From Misgurnus anguillicaudatus (Eukaryota > Chordata > Actinopteri > Cypriniformes > Cobitidae), in NCBI RefSeq assembly GCF_027580225.2, contig NC_073358.2, positions 27,616,501 to 27,680,500 of the forward strand: a stretch of DNA of 64,000 bases, in the 5' to 3' direction. Shown piece by piece: positions 61,659-62,191 of this stretch. The stretch's first letter is position 1. The number at the start of each line of letters is the position of its first letter. A program made the translations under genes and the position numbers. Below the pieces are notes generated by a model. The model saw only the letters and a program-made list of their open reading frames with translations. It made no database searches and had not been told where the DNA came from.

Positions 61659-62176
61659 CATATGTACACATTTCATGTTGTGCTGTTTCTTATTATTTAC
61701 TACTTTATCATTCATCTAGAATGAACATGGTTAAGGTAATATTCTGCCCTATGTCACCCCCTACTGGACACAATCACACAATGCAACCTGTTGAAAACAA
61801 AGAGCCAATATGCACTCAAACAAGCTCAGCCAAATGCACACAGAAAGGTACAAAAGCCATCACTAGGGCGGTACCCTTTCAAAAAAGACATTTTGCACCT
61901 AAAGGGTGCATATTAGTACCTGGTACCATTCCAGTCACAGCTTTTGTACCCTTTTTATACCCTGATAGTGTAGTTGTTAAATCTCACACACACCATTAGC
62001 ACAAACACAGTGATCTGACCTGCGAGAGCTTTGATGCGCGAGCGCTCGAACAAGCGTGCAGAACTGTTCTCATTGTCCCACTCTGTTTCCGCAGCGATGT
62101 CCCATCGATTGTTAATGTCGTTGTACTGCTGCTGGATCTCGACGCTGTCGAAATCGGTGGGCGAGAGGGTGCTCAT
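842..62176 (-). CDS. sptbn2: Beta-spectrin gene (beta-III type), whole locus, 3' end outside window
   Basis: This is a membrane-skeleton protein. Beta-spectrin pairs with alpha-spectrin, cross-links actin through its N-terminal CH domains, and binds ankyrin through repeats 14-15 on the inner face of the plasma membrane. I assembled 35 coding exons whose phases join consistently to about 2,130 codons, except for one 1-nt conflict (exon 4/5). The order is CH1 (about residues 53-160), CH2 (about 170-280), spectrin repeats 1-17 (about 300-2,088), then an E/R/P-rich linker. The family member is inferred from residues that, as I recall the human proteins, match SPTBN2 better than SPTBN1: the leader [22 protein letters not shown] in repeat 1, and [11 protein letters not shown] in repeat 17. 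Human SPTBN2 has about 2,390 residues, so roughly 260 C-terminal residues including the PH domain lie left of base 1. Intron 1 is about 36.9 kb; the other introns are about 70 bp to 3.7 kb. Paralogue assignment is likely, not proven. Confidence 0.93.
1092..1288 (-). CDS. sptbn2: sptbn2 exon 34: spectrin repeat 17
   Basis: Residues about 2,024-2,089, [19 protein letters not shown] through [19 protein letters not shown] to [18 protein letters not shown] and LQFGRDA fit SPTBN2 better than SPTBN1. The acceptor is ctgttag|TTC and the donor ACG|gtttgt. Confidence 0.95.
1470..1554 (-). CDS. sptbn2: sptbn2 exon 33: spectrin repeat 17
   Basis: Residues about 1,996-2,024, [19 protein letters not shown] through EKMDHLQI. 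The acceptor is ttctag|ATT and the donor ATCG|gtaagt, phase 1. A decayed Tc1-like transposon occupies most of the intron upstream. Confidence 0.92.
1636..2868 (-). mobile_element. Tc1-like DNA transposon, decayed
   Basis: Long terminal inverted repeats of about 200 bp (about 1,636-1,850 and 2,668-2,868) flank a decayed transposase on the minus strand. The left end is preceded by TA, the Tc1/mariner target, and begins cagcgggga. The last bases of the right end have been replaced by a TG-rich microsatellite. At about 1.2 kb it is shorter than a complete Tc1 element of this class (about 1.6 kb), so the 5' part of the gene is missing. Confidence 0.85.
1860..2400 (-). pseudogene. Tc1-like transposase fragment
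   Basis: Two overlapping frames give [31 protein letters not shown] and, after a frameshift near 2,070, [19 protein letters not shown]. The last contains the Glu of the DDE triad (NPIE). The segment that normally carries the second catalytic Asp (the QQDND region) is deleted between the [10 protein letters not shown] and MAKETMKW strings. The N-terminal DNA-binding half is absent. The enzyme cannot be functional. Confidence 0.85.
3046..3184 (-). CDS. sptbn2: sptbn2 exon 32: spectrin repeats 16-17
   Basis: Residues about 1,949-1,995, [19 protein letters not shown] through [19 protein letters not shown] to DE. The acceptor is ttgcag|GGATG and the donor GAG|gtctct, a weak GT site fixed by homology to the next exon (IEEKL). 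Confidence 0.92.
3306..3550 (-). CDS. sptbn2: sptbn2 exon 31: spectrin repeat 16
   Basis: Residues about 1,868-1,949, [19 protein letters not shown] through [18 protein letters not shown] to SHDSPR. The acceptor is tctgcag|GTA and the donor CCAAG|gtataa, phase 2. The [12 protein letters not shown] motif is conserved. Confidence 0.95.
3631..4008 (-). CDS. sptbn2: sptbn2 exon 30: spectrin repeats 15-16
   Basis: Residues about 1,742-1,867, [19 protein letters not shown] through [18 protein letters not shown] to HDVQALSGQ. The acceptor is gctttag|ATG and the donor CAG|gtgaga. The [12 protein letters not shown] string is a beta-spectrin hallmark in the ankyrin-binding segment. Confidence 0.96.
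4148..4352 (-). CDS. sptbn2: sptbn2 exon 29: spectrin repeats 14-15
   Basis: Residues about 1,673-1,741, [19 protein letters not shown] through [18 protein letters not shown] to [19 protein letters not shown] matches SPTBN2. The donor is ACG|gtataa, phase 0. Confidence 0.95.
4457..4587 (-). CDS. sptbn2: sptbn2 exon 28: spectrin repeat 14
   Basis: Residues about 1,630-1,673, [19 protein letters not shown] through [19 protein letters not shown] to HPE. The acceptor is gttgtag|GAT. The donor GAAAG|gtgaga leaves AG, joined to T of the next exon (Ser). It falls in the ankyrin-binding region known for beta-spectrin repeats 14-15. Confidence 0.92.
4879..5286. mobile_element. hAT-like MITE in intron 27
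   Basis: The ends are inverted repeats: taaggggttgtgtacacc on the left, and a near reverse complement ggtgtgcacgccccctaa on the right. There is no ORF. The interior is rich in GCG/CGC motifs, unlike the AT-rich surroundings. Confidence 0.65.
5340..5409 (+). mobile_element. SINE-like 3' tail abutting exon 27
   Basis: The string aataaaagcgtctgctaaat followed by gcctaaatgtaa matches the common teleost tRNA-SINE 3' domain. It ends within about 7 bases of the last codon of exon 27. Another tail of the same kind lies at about 4,710-4,775 (aaaagcgcctgccaaatgca). Confidence 0.6.
5416..5709 (-). CDS. sptbn2: sptbn2 exon 27: spectrin repeats 13-14, 3' boundary uncertain
   Basis: Residues about 1,532-1,629, [19 protein letters not shown] through [19 protein letters not shown] to SEEKAK. 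The acceptor is tccacag|ACT. The 3' end is placed after AAG at 5,416 because exon 28 begins GATGAACAG and human paralogues read KAKDE-SA here. No GT follows this point: the next bases are GATGAG and then a SINE-like tail. The only good nearby donor is a GC site (AAAAG|gcaaag, exon end 5,422), which would drop two residues but stay in frame. Confidence 0.85.
5799..5888 (-). CDS. sptbn2: sptbn2 exon 26: spectrin repeat 13
   Basis: Residues about 1,502-1,531, [19 protein letters not shown] through [10 protein letters not shown] 90-bp exon; the acceptor ctaaag is weak in pyrimidines and the donor is CAG|gtaatg. Confidence 0.92.
5975..6199 (-). CDS. sptbn2: sptbn2 exon 25: spectrin repeat 12
   Basis: Residues about 1,427-1,501, [19 protein letters not shown] through [18 protein letters not shown]. 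The acceptor is tatcag|ATG and the donor ATT|gtaagt. Confidence 0.94.
6350..6613 (-). CDS. sptbn2: sptbn2 exon 24: spectrin repeats 11-12
   Basis: Residues about 1,339-1,426, [19 protein letters not shown] through [19 protein letters not shown] to NILLKKHQ. The acceptor is ttgtag|GAAGG (second G begins the exon) and the donor CAG|gtatat, phase 0. [13 protein letters not shown] is highly conserved. Confidence 0.94.
6789..6935 (-). CDS. sptbn2: sptbn2 exon 23: spectrin repeat 11
   Basis: Residues about 1,290-1,338, [19 protein letters not shown] through [17 protein letters not shown] to WLDKIDK. The acceptor is ttgtag|CTG and the donor AAG|gtattt. The 1.8-kb intron upstream contains a large inverted-repeat element. 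Confidence 0.94.
7117..8536. mobile_element. Inverted-repeat DNA element in intron 22
   Basis: It starts gtgacctgtgctgg and ends with its reverse complement ccagcacaggtcac, 1.4 kb apart. The interior is AT-rich, has only short shadow ORFs and shows no transposase similarity. Probably a non-autonomous DNA transposon, with other insertions possible inside. Confidence 0.6.
8739..8829 (-). CDS. sptbn2: sptbn2 exon 22: spectrin repeat 10
   Basis: Residues about 1,259-1,289, [19 protein letters not shown] through [11 protein letters not shown] short exon; the frame is fixed by phase at both ends (acceptor cttttag|ACACC, donor GAG|gtgaga). Confidence 0.92.
8989..9191 (-). CDS. sptbn2: sptbn2 exon 21: spectrin repeats 9-10
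   Basis: Residues about 1,192-1,259, [19 protein letters not shown] through [18 protein letters not shown] to [15 protein letters not shown] is shared with human SPTBN2. The donor GAGAG|gtgatc leaves phase 2. Confidence 0.95.
9411..9593 (-). CDS. sptbn2: sptbn2 exon 20: spectrin repeat 9
   Basis: Residues about 1,131-1,191, [19 protein letters not shown] through [19 protein letters not shown] to FLNSQ. The acceptor is tgttcag|GTG and the donor CAG|gtgtgt. Confidence 0.95.
9707..10060 (-). CDS. sptbn2: sptbn2 exon 19: spectrin repeats 8-9
   Basis: Residues about 1,013-1,130, [19 protein letters not shown] through [19 protein letters not shown] to MRATGAE. The acceptor is ttccacag|GGG and the donor GAG|gtcagt, phase 0. 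Confidence 0.95.
10174..10393 (-). CDS. sptbn2: sptbn2 exon 18: spectrin repeat 7
   Basis: Residues about 939-1,012, [19 protein letters not shown] through [18 protein letters not shown] to ERDLEAIQ. The [16 protein letters not shown] stretch is among the most conserved beta-spectrin segments. The donor is CAG|gtaaat. Confidence 0.96.
10607..10744 (-). CDS. sptbn2: sptbn2 exon 17: spectrin repeats 6-7
   Basis: Residues about 893-939, [19 protein letters not shown] through [15 protein letters not shown]. The acceptor is gctgaag|GTTTG and the donor ACAG|gtatag. Both ends are phase 2. Confidence 0.92.
10805..10977. mobile_element. Short inverted-repeat element in intron 16
   Basis: The left end aggtcacagtgtatgcgaaat and the right end cacagactgggtcaca are loosely inverted. 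The segment is similar in parts to about 39,212-39,320 (atcaaggttatattt), which suggests a dispersed family. Boundaries are approximate. Confidence 0.35.
11012..11223 (-). CDS. sptbn2: sptbn2 exon 16: spectrin repeat 6
   Basis: Residues about 823-893, [19 protein letters not shown] through [19 protein letters not shown] to EDLEVVQQR. The intron upstream (11,224-12,440) holds a Tc1-like element. The donor CAGAG|gtgaga leaves phase 2. Confidence 0.95.
11542..12088 (-). mobile_element. Internally deleted Tc1-like element, copy 1
   Basis: The termini tacactcacctaaaggatta and the reverse complement at the right end form inverted repeats of about 30 bp. The interior encodes, on the minus strand, a broken C-terminal Tc1 transposase segment ([19 protein letters not shown], then the NPIE region). 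At 547 bp it is far too short to be autonomous. Copy 2 lies at 42,380-42,924 in the opposite orientation. Confidence 0.82.
12441..12599 (-). CDS. sptbn2: sptbn2 exon 15: spectrin repeat 5
   Basis: Residues about 770-822, [19 protein letters not shown] through [17 protein letters not shown]. The acceptor is tttgtag|GTG and the donor CAG|gtacac. GHDEFSTQ is a conserved inter-helix motif. Confidence 0.94.
12747..12851 (-). CDS. sptbn2: sptbn2 exon 14: spectrin repeat 5
   Basis: Residues about 735-769, [19 protein letters not shown] through [19 protein letters not shown] matches the SPTBN2 form of this helix. The acceptor is ttcacag|GCG and the donor CAG|gtaatt. Confidence 0.93.
12940..13334 (-). 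CDS. sptbn2: sptbn2 exon 13: spectrin repeats 3-4
   Basis: Residues about 603-734, the largest exon in the window. [19 protein letters not shown] through [18 protein letters not shown] to WAHLEE. The acceptor is tttctag|GTTAT and the donor GAG|gtaaag. The exon is GC-richer than its surroundings. Confidence 0.94.
13483..13636 (-). CDS. sptbn2: sptbn2 exon 12: spectrin repeat 3
   Basis: Residues about 552-603, [19 protein letters not shown] through [19 protein letters not shown]. The donor CAAA|gtgagg leaves phase 1, which with GT of exon 13 gives Ser. An open frame runs past the donor into the intron, so the end is set by phase and by homology to the next exon (YKPCDP). Confidence 0.9.
13733..14035 (-). 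CDS. sptbn2: sptbn2 exon 11: spectrin repeats 2-3
   Basis: Residues about 451-551, [18 protein letters not shown] through [18 protein letters not shown] to DWMEDMK. The acceptor is ctttag|GAC and the donor AAG|gtgaat. It is a coiled-coil type helix bundle with the RLWEYL motif of repeat 2/3. Confidence 0.95.
14127..14285 (-). CDS. sptbn2: sptbn2 exon 10: end of repeat 1, start of repeat 2
   Basis: Residues about 398-450, [19 protein letters not shown] through [19 protein letters not shown] to VSQ. It carries the conserved W residues of two repeat helices. The donor is CAG|gtgagt, phase 0. Confidence 0.95.
14365..14482 (-). CDS. sptbn2: sptbn2 exon 9: spectrin repeat 1
   Basis: Residues about 358-397, [19 protein letters not shown] through [17 protein letters not shown]. 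The acceptor is tgacag|GTTT and the donor AAG|gtatgt. Near-invariant among beta-spectrins. Confidence 0.95.
14656..15301. mobile_element. Foldback element, family A, copy 1
   Basis: Arms of about 200 bp are inverted repeats of each other. The left arm starts aaaggattagtccattttc and the right arm ends gactaatccttta. They flank a unique spacer of about 240 bp. Family members: 36,595-37,520, 51,942-52,665 (right-truncated) and 58,631-58,925 (half). Confidence 0.8.
15300..15812. mobile_element. MITE directly adjoining family A copy
   Basis: It starts aaaggtgcaatgtgtaa and ends with the near reverse complement atattgtaccttt. It sits head to tail against the preceding foldback element, in intron 8. 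Confidence 0.6.
15871..16058 (-). CDS. sptbn2: sptbn2 exon 8: spectrin repeat 1
   Basis: Residues about 296-358, [16 protein letters not shown] through [18 protein letters not shown] to YRTVEKPP. The sequence is helical, with the conserved WIEQT of repeat 1. The [10 protein letters not shown] string favours beta-III over beta-II. The donor CCCAA|gtaaga leaves phase 2. Confidence 0.95.
16375..16662 (+). mobile_element. MITE family B, copy 1 (right end missing)
   Basis: It begins aaagggacatctcacaag and contains gggcggtattatccctttct, which recurs in three other copies (19,134-19,518; 21,274-21,684; 30,521-31,022 reversed). The closing terminus seen in the full copies is absent. Confidence 0.7.
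16891..17280. mobile_element. MITE with gtgacc...accacaaaa ends
   Basis: The left end reads ggtgaccctggcctggacca and caaaa. The right end, reverse complemented, reads tgtgaccttgtaccacaaaa. AT-rich interior, no ORF. A typical dispersed teleost element, in intron 7. Confidence 0.6.
17521..17633 (-). CDS. sptbn2: sptbn2 exon 7: end of CH2
   Basis: Residues about 258-295, [19 protein letters not shown] through [16 protein letters not shown]. This is the final helix of the actin-binding domain and the linker to repeat 1. VNVDQPDEK matches SPTBN2 rather than SPTBN1. The donor is AAG|gtacaa, phase 0. Confidence 0.94.
17762..17877 (-). CDS. sptbn2: sptbn2 exon 6: CH2
   Basis: Residues about 219-258, [11 protein letters not shown] through [18 protein letters not shown] to LLDPE. 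The acceptor tctcag|GTCAG was chosen over a second AG 5 bases downstream because it completes Arg after exon 5. Position 220 is Ser where human paralogues have Pro. The donor is CGAAG|gtatga, phase 1. Confidence 0.93.
19134..19518 (+). mobile_element. MITE family B, copy 2 (complete)
   Basis: Inverted ends aaaagggacatttca and gatatgtcccctttaa delimit 385 bp, which includes the gggcggtattatccctttct marker. Confidence 0.75.
19675..20420. mobile_element. Foldback element with arms of about 270 bp
   Basis: The left arm (about 19,675-19,950) and right arm (about 20,143-20,415) are near-perfect reverse complements. Examples are ctagaccttccattgacttc against gaagtcaatggaaggtctag, and gccatagagcgcgaaagata against its complement. 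The 190-bp spacer is unique. No coding potential; lies in intron 5. Confidence 0.82.
20729..20810 (-). CDS. sptbn2: sptbn2 exon 5: CH2 core
   Basis: Residues about 192-219, [19 protein letters not shown] to HKHR. The canonical acceptor is ctgcag|GGTACC. Phase continuity with exon 4 would instead need the exon to begin one base later (20,809). The donor CACAG|gtatcg leaves AG, completed by G of exon 6. The FTTSWRDG motif is diagnostic for the second CH domain. Confidence 0.9.
20948..21039 (-). CDS. sptbn2: sptbn2 exon 4: CH1-CH2 linker and start of CH2
   Basis: Residues about 162-192, [19 protein letters not shown] through [11 protein letters not shown]. The acceptor is taatcag|ATC. The donor GCAGG|gtatga leaves phase 2, so exon 5 should supply one base before TAC (Tyr). 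The next exon supplies two, giving the 1-nt conflict described under findings. Confidence 0.93.
21274..21684 (+). mobile_element. MITE family B, copy 3
   Basis: It shares the body and right end (tttgtcccctttaa) of the other copies; the left end is diverged (aaacgtgacatttcac). It lies just upstream of exon 4, in intron 3. Confidence 0.7.
21685..23890. other. Intron 3 sequence without recognised features
   Basis: AT-rich DNA with a GT microsatellite at about 22,695-22,718 and no exon candidate. A segment at about 21,825-21,930 is GC-richer (accggaagtcaag...), but I cannot name it. Confidence 0.4.
23893..24588. mobile_element. hAT-like element with a second repeat inside
   Basis: Terminal inverted repeats cagggttcccac and gtgggaaccccgtg, with repeated caagga motifs just inside both ends, enclose about 0.7 kb. 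A separate repeat sits at about 24,033-24,295, with its own ends (ttacagttccctttcgaggg and cagggaacaacagttacat). Confidence 0.65.
24730..24903 (-). CDS. sptbn2: sptbn2 exon 3: second half of CH1
   Basis: Residues about 104-161, [16 protein letters not shown] through [16 protein letters not shown] to IILRFQ. This completes the first CH domain. The segment is nearly invariant in beta-spectrins. The acceptor is ctcttag|CCA and the donor CAG|gtaagg, both phase 0. Confidence 0.96.
24993..25144 (-). CDS. sptbn2: sptbn2 exon 2: first half of CH1
   Basis: Residues about 53-103, [19 protein letters not shown] through [12 protein letters not shown] to LSGEQL. It contains the conserved FTKW and DLRDG motifs of the first calponin-homology domain, part of the actin-binding module. 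The acceptor is cttccag|ATGAG and the donor CTG|gtctgc. Both alternative first exons should splice to it. Confidence 0.95.
25966..26428 (-). mobile_element. tRNA-derived SINE interrupted by a hAT MITE
   Basis: On the minus strand, an A-box-like tagctcagtggtagagc and a B-box-like ggttcgaa head is followed (after the insertion) by a body and the tail gtaagtcactttggataaaa. This is the structure of a tRNA-related SINE with the common teleost 3' domain. It is split by the element at about 26,073-26,365. Confidence 0.75.
26073..26365. mobile_element. hAT-like MITE inserted in SINE B box
   Basis: The ends tagggctgggtat and cacagcccta are inverted. The interior is dominated by cgatacaata-type repeats. 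The octamer TTCGAACC is present on both sides (26,065-26,072 and 26,366-26,373), consistent with the 8-bp target duplication of hAT elements, allowing for small changes at the right end. Confidence 0.65.
26461..28940. mobile_element. Large foldback element with 250-bp arms
   Basis: The left arm, about 26,461-26,712, starts aaaggataattccggtattt. The right arm, about 28,690-28,940, ends aaataccggaattatccttt, and the two arms are near-perfect reverse complements over about 250 bp. The 2-kb interior holds other repeats, including the hairpin at 27,664-27,809, a copy of the 31.2-kb family at about 27,040-27,365, and an inverted repeat around 28,110-28,265. Confidence 0.82.
27664..27809. repeat. 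Palindromic hairpin with GC-rich loop, copy 1
   Basis: Arms of about 56 bp (gcaataaacccc... and ...ggggtttattgc) are nearly perfect inverted repeats. They close on a loop containing CTCCGCTTCGCGTCGTG at about 27,728-27,744. The same loop string is found in an otherwise different hairpin at 36,085-36,183. Confidence 0.85.
28941..30341. other. Intronic sequence without recognised features
   Basis: AT-rich DNA with short GT/CA runs near 29,795-29,935. No coding or repeat structure that I can identify. Confidence 0.4.
30342..31171. mobile_element. MITE split by a family B copy
   Basis: The left end ggggtcgcacaccggaca and the right end ctagtgtgcaaccccctt are inverted repeats. A family B MITE (30,521-31,022) sits inside. 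A partial relative of the outer element is at about 41,597-41,665. Confidence 0.6.
30521..31022 (-). mobile_element. MITE family B, copy 4 (reversed)
   Basis: Inverted ends taaaggggtcata and atgacccctttaa. The body is the reverse complement of the copies at 19.1 and 21.3 kb, with an extra stretch of about 100 bp at about 30,745-30,840. Confidence 0.7.
31171..31669. mobile_element. DNA element with ttaactcttt...agagttaa ends
   Basis: The left end ttaactctttccccgcc and the right end ggcggtgagagagttaa are inverted. The interior resembles the segment at about 27,040-27,365 (shared aaggtaggatgaaac and ctgttctttcatttg strings), so this is a dispersed family. Confidence 0.65.
32109..32595 (+). pseudogene. 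Decayed RecQ-like helicase ORF fragment
   Basis: A first frame (32,109-32,447) encodes an unrecognised 112-residue segment starting [13 protein letters not shown] second frame (about 32,422-32,592) encodes [19 protein letters not shown] then [12 protein letters not shown], the typical beginning of a RecQ-type DEAH helicase with the Walker A motif PTGFGKS (32,473-32,493). The frames overlap, so a frameshift separates them, and a stop follows soon after. No later helicase motifs follow. Most likely a fragment of a repeated or transposon-borne helicase gene, or a processed copy; the source is not established. Confidence 0.65.
32600..33540. other. Intronic sequence without recognised features
   Basis: AT-rich; no ORF, splice-bounded exon or repeat pair that I can support. 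Confidence 0.35.
33545..33690. mobile_element. Probable short MITE
   Basis: The segment aaaatcaccccaaaactca ... atttttgggtgaactatta resembles common fish elements ending in gggtgaactatt. Boundaries are uncertain. Confidence 0.4.
34483..35405. mobile_element. MITE carrying a nested hAT element
   Basis: The left part aaaatgctgggttgttttta and right part aaaacccagcatttttaaga are inverted. The interior is taken up by the hAT-like element at 34,571-35,352. Confidence 0.6.
34571..35352. mobile_element. hAT-like MITE with exact 8-bp target duplication
   Basis: The ends aagggtgtcacgatt and aatcgtgacacccct are inverted. The octamer GTTCTGTC directly flanks both sides (34,563-34,570 and 35,353-35,360). 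At 782 bp it has no transposase, so it is non-autonomous. An ATA microsatellite lies at about 35,206-35,235. Confidence 0.82.
35940..36240. mobile_element. Foldback element with hairpin copy 2
   Basis: The outer arms attctgattggctgagaa and ttctcagccaatcagaat are inverted. The inner arms (about 36,085-36,113 and 36,151-36,183) close on the loop CTCCGCTTCGCGTCGTG at about 36,116-36,132, identical to that in hairpin copy 1. Confidence 0.78.
36595..37520. mobile_element. Foldback element, family A, copy 2 (complete)
   Basis: It starts aaaggattagtccattttct and ends with aagaaaattgaatattcctt, diverged from the expected terminus. Its arms are longer than in copy 1. The interior carries TGACGTCA at 36,971-36,978, followed by AGGTCA. 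Confidence 0.78.
37521..39210. other. Intronic sequence with GA microsatellite
   Basis: A GA run sits at about 38,266-38,298. Otherwise AT-rich with no supported gene. Confidence 0.4.
39579..40361. mobile_element. hAT-like element with aacttgtcc/ggacaag motifs
   Basis: The left end cagggcttgacattaa and the right end ttaatgtcgagccctg are inverted. Subterminal repeats of acttgtcc and ggacaag occur at both ends. No transposase was found. It sits inside another repeat whose ends (ataaaagtttttgttcac at 39,330; aaaaaaacttttattctgc at 40,371) are also inverted. Confidence 0.72.
40450..42379. other. Intronic sequence, mostly unassigned
   Basis: AT-rich DNA. The only structure seen is a partial repeat at about 41,597-41,665 related to the element at 30,342. 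No supported ORF. Confidence 0.4.
42380..42924 (+). mobile_element. Internally deleted Tc1-like element, copy 2
   Basis: It has the same 30-bp ends as the element at 11,542 and the reverse-complement layout. At 545 bp the internal deletion is the same, which indicates one amplified non-autonomous subfamily. Confidence 0.85.
42483..42807 (+). pseudogene. C-terminal Tc1 transposase remnant
   Basis: The frame reads [19 protein letters not shown] then GYF, an amber stop at 42,580-42,582 where Gln is expected, then [19 protein letters not shown] and [18 protein letters not shown] to a natural-looking stop at 42,805. The second Asp (QDN) and the Glu (NPIE) of the catalytic triad are present. The N-terminal half and first Asp are gone. 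Confidence 0.82.
42925..44297. other. Intronic sequence without recognised features
   Basis: AT-rich; a short GAAA-rich stretch occurs near 43,380. No supported gene or repeat pair. Confidence 0.35.
44298..44528. mobile_element. Short palindromic MITE (gaaccttttt family)
   Basis: The ends aaaataaagatgcttca and agcacctttatttttgag are inverted. The interior is a set of ggttctt/aagaacc inverted motifs, so the whole 230 bp can fold on itself. Confidence 0.65.
45015..46092. mobile_element. hAT-like element inside MITE
   Basis: Ends taggaatgcacagaaatg and ctttcgttgcatcccta. Near-exact 8-bp duplications flank it: CAACTTGT (45,007-45,014) and CAACTCGT (46,093-46,100). It contains a LINE tail. Confidence 0.75.
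45546..45841 (+). mobile_element. LINE 3' end (L2/CR1-like)
   Basis: A short frame reads [14 protein letters not shown] through [15 protein letters not shown] and a stop at 45,654. This is the usual C-terminus of L2/CR1-type reverse-transcriptase ORFs. It is followed by a short 3' UTR (caataaagttctt) and a CTA microsatellite tail (about 45,820-45,841). The 5' truncation is typical of LINE insertion. Confidence 0.75.
46460..47430. other. Intronic sequence without recognised features
   Basis: AT-rich; a possible MITE at about 46,265-46,455 (cagcactgtcaaatcaac ... tatagtgtac) is too diverged to define. Otherwise nothing recognised. Confidence 0.35.
47432..47830. mobile_element. Inverted-repeat MITE, copy 2
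   Basis: A relative of the element at 233-510: both carry tacgccgtagg, gcgtagc, tgac and gcacctc in the same order, then gcggac and gcaag. This copy is longer because of an internal insertion (about 47,575-47,650). Confidence 0.55.
48000..48861. mobile_element. hAT-like element with exact 8-bp target duplication
   Basis: The octamer GTTCACGT flanks both ends (47,992-47,999 and 48,862-48,869). The ends tagggctgtagcggatca and gatccgtcacagcact are inverted. A 97-codon ORF inside (48,436-48,729) has no recognised transposase motif. Confidence 0.82.
48900..50541. mobile_element. DNA element with internal direct repeats
   Basis: The ends taaagggaaacttcaccca and cggtgaaatggccctttaa are inverted. 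Internally there is a hairpin (about 49,028-49,081), a tandem pair spaced about 173 bp (catcagataaggatatggac at 49,568 and its near copy at 49,741) and a second direct repeat (actaacgtggcatttatgta at about 49,947 and 50,292). Confidence 0.68.
50542..51290. other. Intronic sequence with SINE 3' tail
   Basis: A reversed SINE-type tail is at about 51,043-51,092 (cttttattcaaagtgactta). Otherwise nothing is recognised. Confidence 0.45.
51298..51366. repeat. CA microsatellite
   Basis: Nearly uninterrupted CA repeat of about 68 bp. Open frames across it on either strand are artefacts. Confidence 0.97.
51400..51660. repeat. Dispersed repeat bounded by CA/GT microsatellites
   Basis: The block contains tgtggggacc and ggtccccatgagga motifs and is bordered by CA/GT repeats on both sides, an arrangement frequent in fish genomes. 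The family is not identified further. Confidence 0.45.
51792..51824. repeat. GA microsatellite
   Basis: About 32 bp of uninterrupted GA. Confidence 0.95.
51942..52665. mobile_element. Foldback element, family A, copy 3 (right-truncated)
   Basis: The left arm and interior match the copy at 36.6 kb (tttatatatgtaacacgtga is shared). The right arm stops at about 52,665, before the terminal sequence. Confidence 0.72.
52666..54250. other. Intronic sequence with GA microsatellite
   Basis: A GA run of about 48 bp is at 53,558-53,607. No other supported feature. Confidence 0.4.
54254..54562. mobile_element. hAT-like MITE, family C, copy 1
   Basis: Ends ccagggcattttgccacc and tctggagccctgg. The body repeats almost base for base at 58,944-59,239. 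Confidence 0.65.
54609..55101. mobile_element. Two adjacent hAT-like MITEs
   Basis: The first (about 54,609-54,924) has ends aggaatgcacagatata and tatcggtgcatcccta. The second (about 54,926-55,100) has ends tagggctgtcacagtga and tcgtgacagccctaa. They abut head to tail. Confidence 0.65.
55102..56940. other. Intronic sequence downstream of exon 1b
   Basis: AT-rich to about 56,250, then a purine/pyrimidine-skewed segment and a GA microsatellite at about 56,598-56,660. A 91-codon frame at 56,270-56,545 (minus) is low-complexity and judged non-coding. Confidence 0.4.
56941..57046 (-). CDS. sptbn2: sptbn2 exon 1b: alternative first coding exon
   Basis: The open frame starts with ATG at 57,046-57,044, reads [14 protein letters not shown], and ends LEGRFKQLQ with a strong donor (CAAG|gtaaga). 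It leaves phase 1, exactly as exon 1 does, so it can join exon 2 (DEREAVQ) in frame. Human SPTBN1 has a short isoform whose leader also ends [11 protein letters not shown] before DEREAVQ. This is therefore very probably the equivalent alternative start, replacing 52 residues by 35. There is no acceptor-like sequence directly upstream, consistent with a transcription-start exon. A longer frame continues upstream only from a TTG codon. Confidence 0.82.
57047..57800 (-). promoter_or_regulatory. Candidate 5' UTR and alternative promoter region for exon 1b
   Basis: This is the segment immediately upstream (minus-strand sense) of the alternative start exon. It contains CT-rich tracts at about 57,517-57,533 and 57,643-57,669, which read as GA on the coding strand, and short runs richer in G and C than the surrounding intron. 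I see no convincing TATA box at a fixed distance. The promoter call rests on position alone; transcription-start data would be needed to place it. Confidence 0.35.
57801..58630. other. Intron between exons 1 and 1b, unassigned
   Basis: No recognisable repeat or exon, although the segment may include distal promoter sequence for exon 1b. Confidence 0.35.
58631..58943. mobile_element. Half of a family A foldback element
   Basis: The left arm (aaaggattagtgaattttct onward) runs to about 58,940 and then changes abruptly into a family C MITE at gccagccattttgccacc. No right arm follows. Confidence 0.7.
58944..59239. mobile_element. hAT-like MITE, family C, copy 2
   Basis: Almost the same as 54,254-54,562 over about 295 bp, with a few substitutions. 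It ends tttggagccctg. Its left terminus is missing where it joins the family A half element. Confidence 0.68.
59600..59806. mobile_element. MITE with ggtaccctttc motif, copy 1
   Basis: It shares ggtaccctttcaaaaa and catattagtacc-like blocks with the element at 61,847-61,950. Many gtacatatt motifs are repeated internally. Confidence 0.5.
59809..60517. mobile_element. DNA element with gcgctttccattgca ends
   Basis: The left end ggcgctttccattgcatagt and the right end cttgcaatggaaaagcgcaa are inverted, 0.7 kb apart. It contains two short ORFs without known motifs (60,158-60,484 is the longest). Confidence 0.68.
60969..61021. repeat. CA microsatellite
   Basis: About 52 bp of CA repeat. Confidence 0.97.
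61597..61657. repeat. CA microsatellite
   Basis: About 60 bp of CA repeat. Cysteine/valine and threonine/histidine frames across it are artefacts. Confidence 0.97.
61847..61950. mobile_element. MITE with ggtaccctttc motif, copy 2
   Basis: The ends ggtacaaaagccatcac and gtcacagcttttgtacc are inverted over about 100 bp. It lies 70 bp from the donor of exon 1. Confidence 0.6.
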
Positions 62177-62191
62177 GGTTCTCCAGCTGCC
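62020..62191 (-). CDS. sptbn2: sptbn2 exon 1: distal start exon
   Basis: The ATG is at 62,176-62,174, and the coding part encodes residues 1-52, from [11 protein letters not shown] to [11 protein letters not shown]. The 15 bases before the ATG are preceded by a pyrimidine-rich tract and AG. This therefore looks like an internal exon, and a non-coding 5' exon and promoter should lie beyond the exon, possibly beyond the window. The donor is GCAG|gtcaga, leaving phase 1 (G), which is completed by AT of exon 2 to give Asp. The leader resembles the long beta-spectrin N-terminus that precedes the first CH domain. Confidence 0.93.

Larger units (their letters stand above)
25145..62019 (-). other. 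sptbn2: Intron 1 of sptbn2 (about 36.9 kb)
   Basis: This intron separates the distal start exon from exon 2. It is filled mostly by nested DNA-transposon relics and microsatellites, with the alternative first exon near its 5' end. I found no other exon with spectrin similarity and no independent gene. Confidence 0.8.
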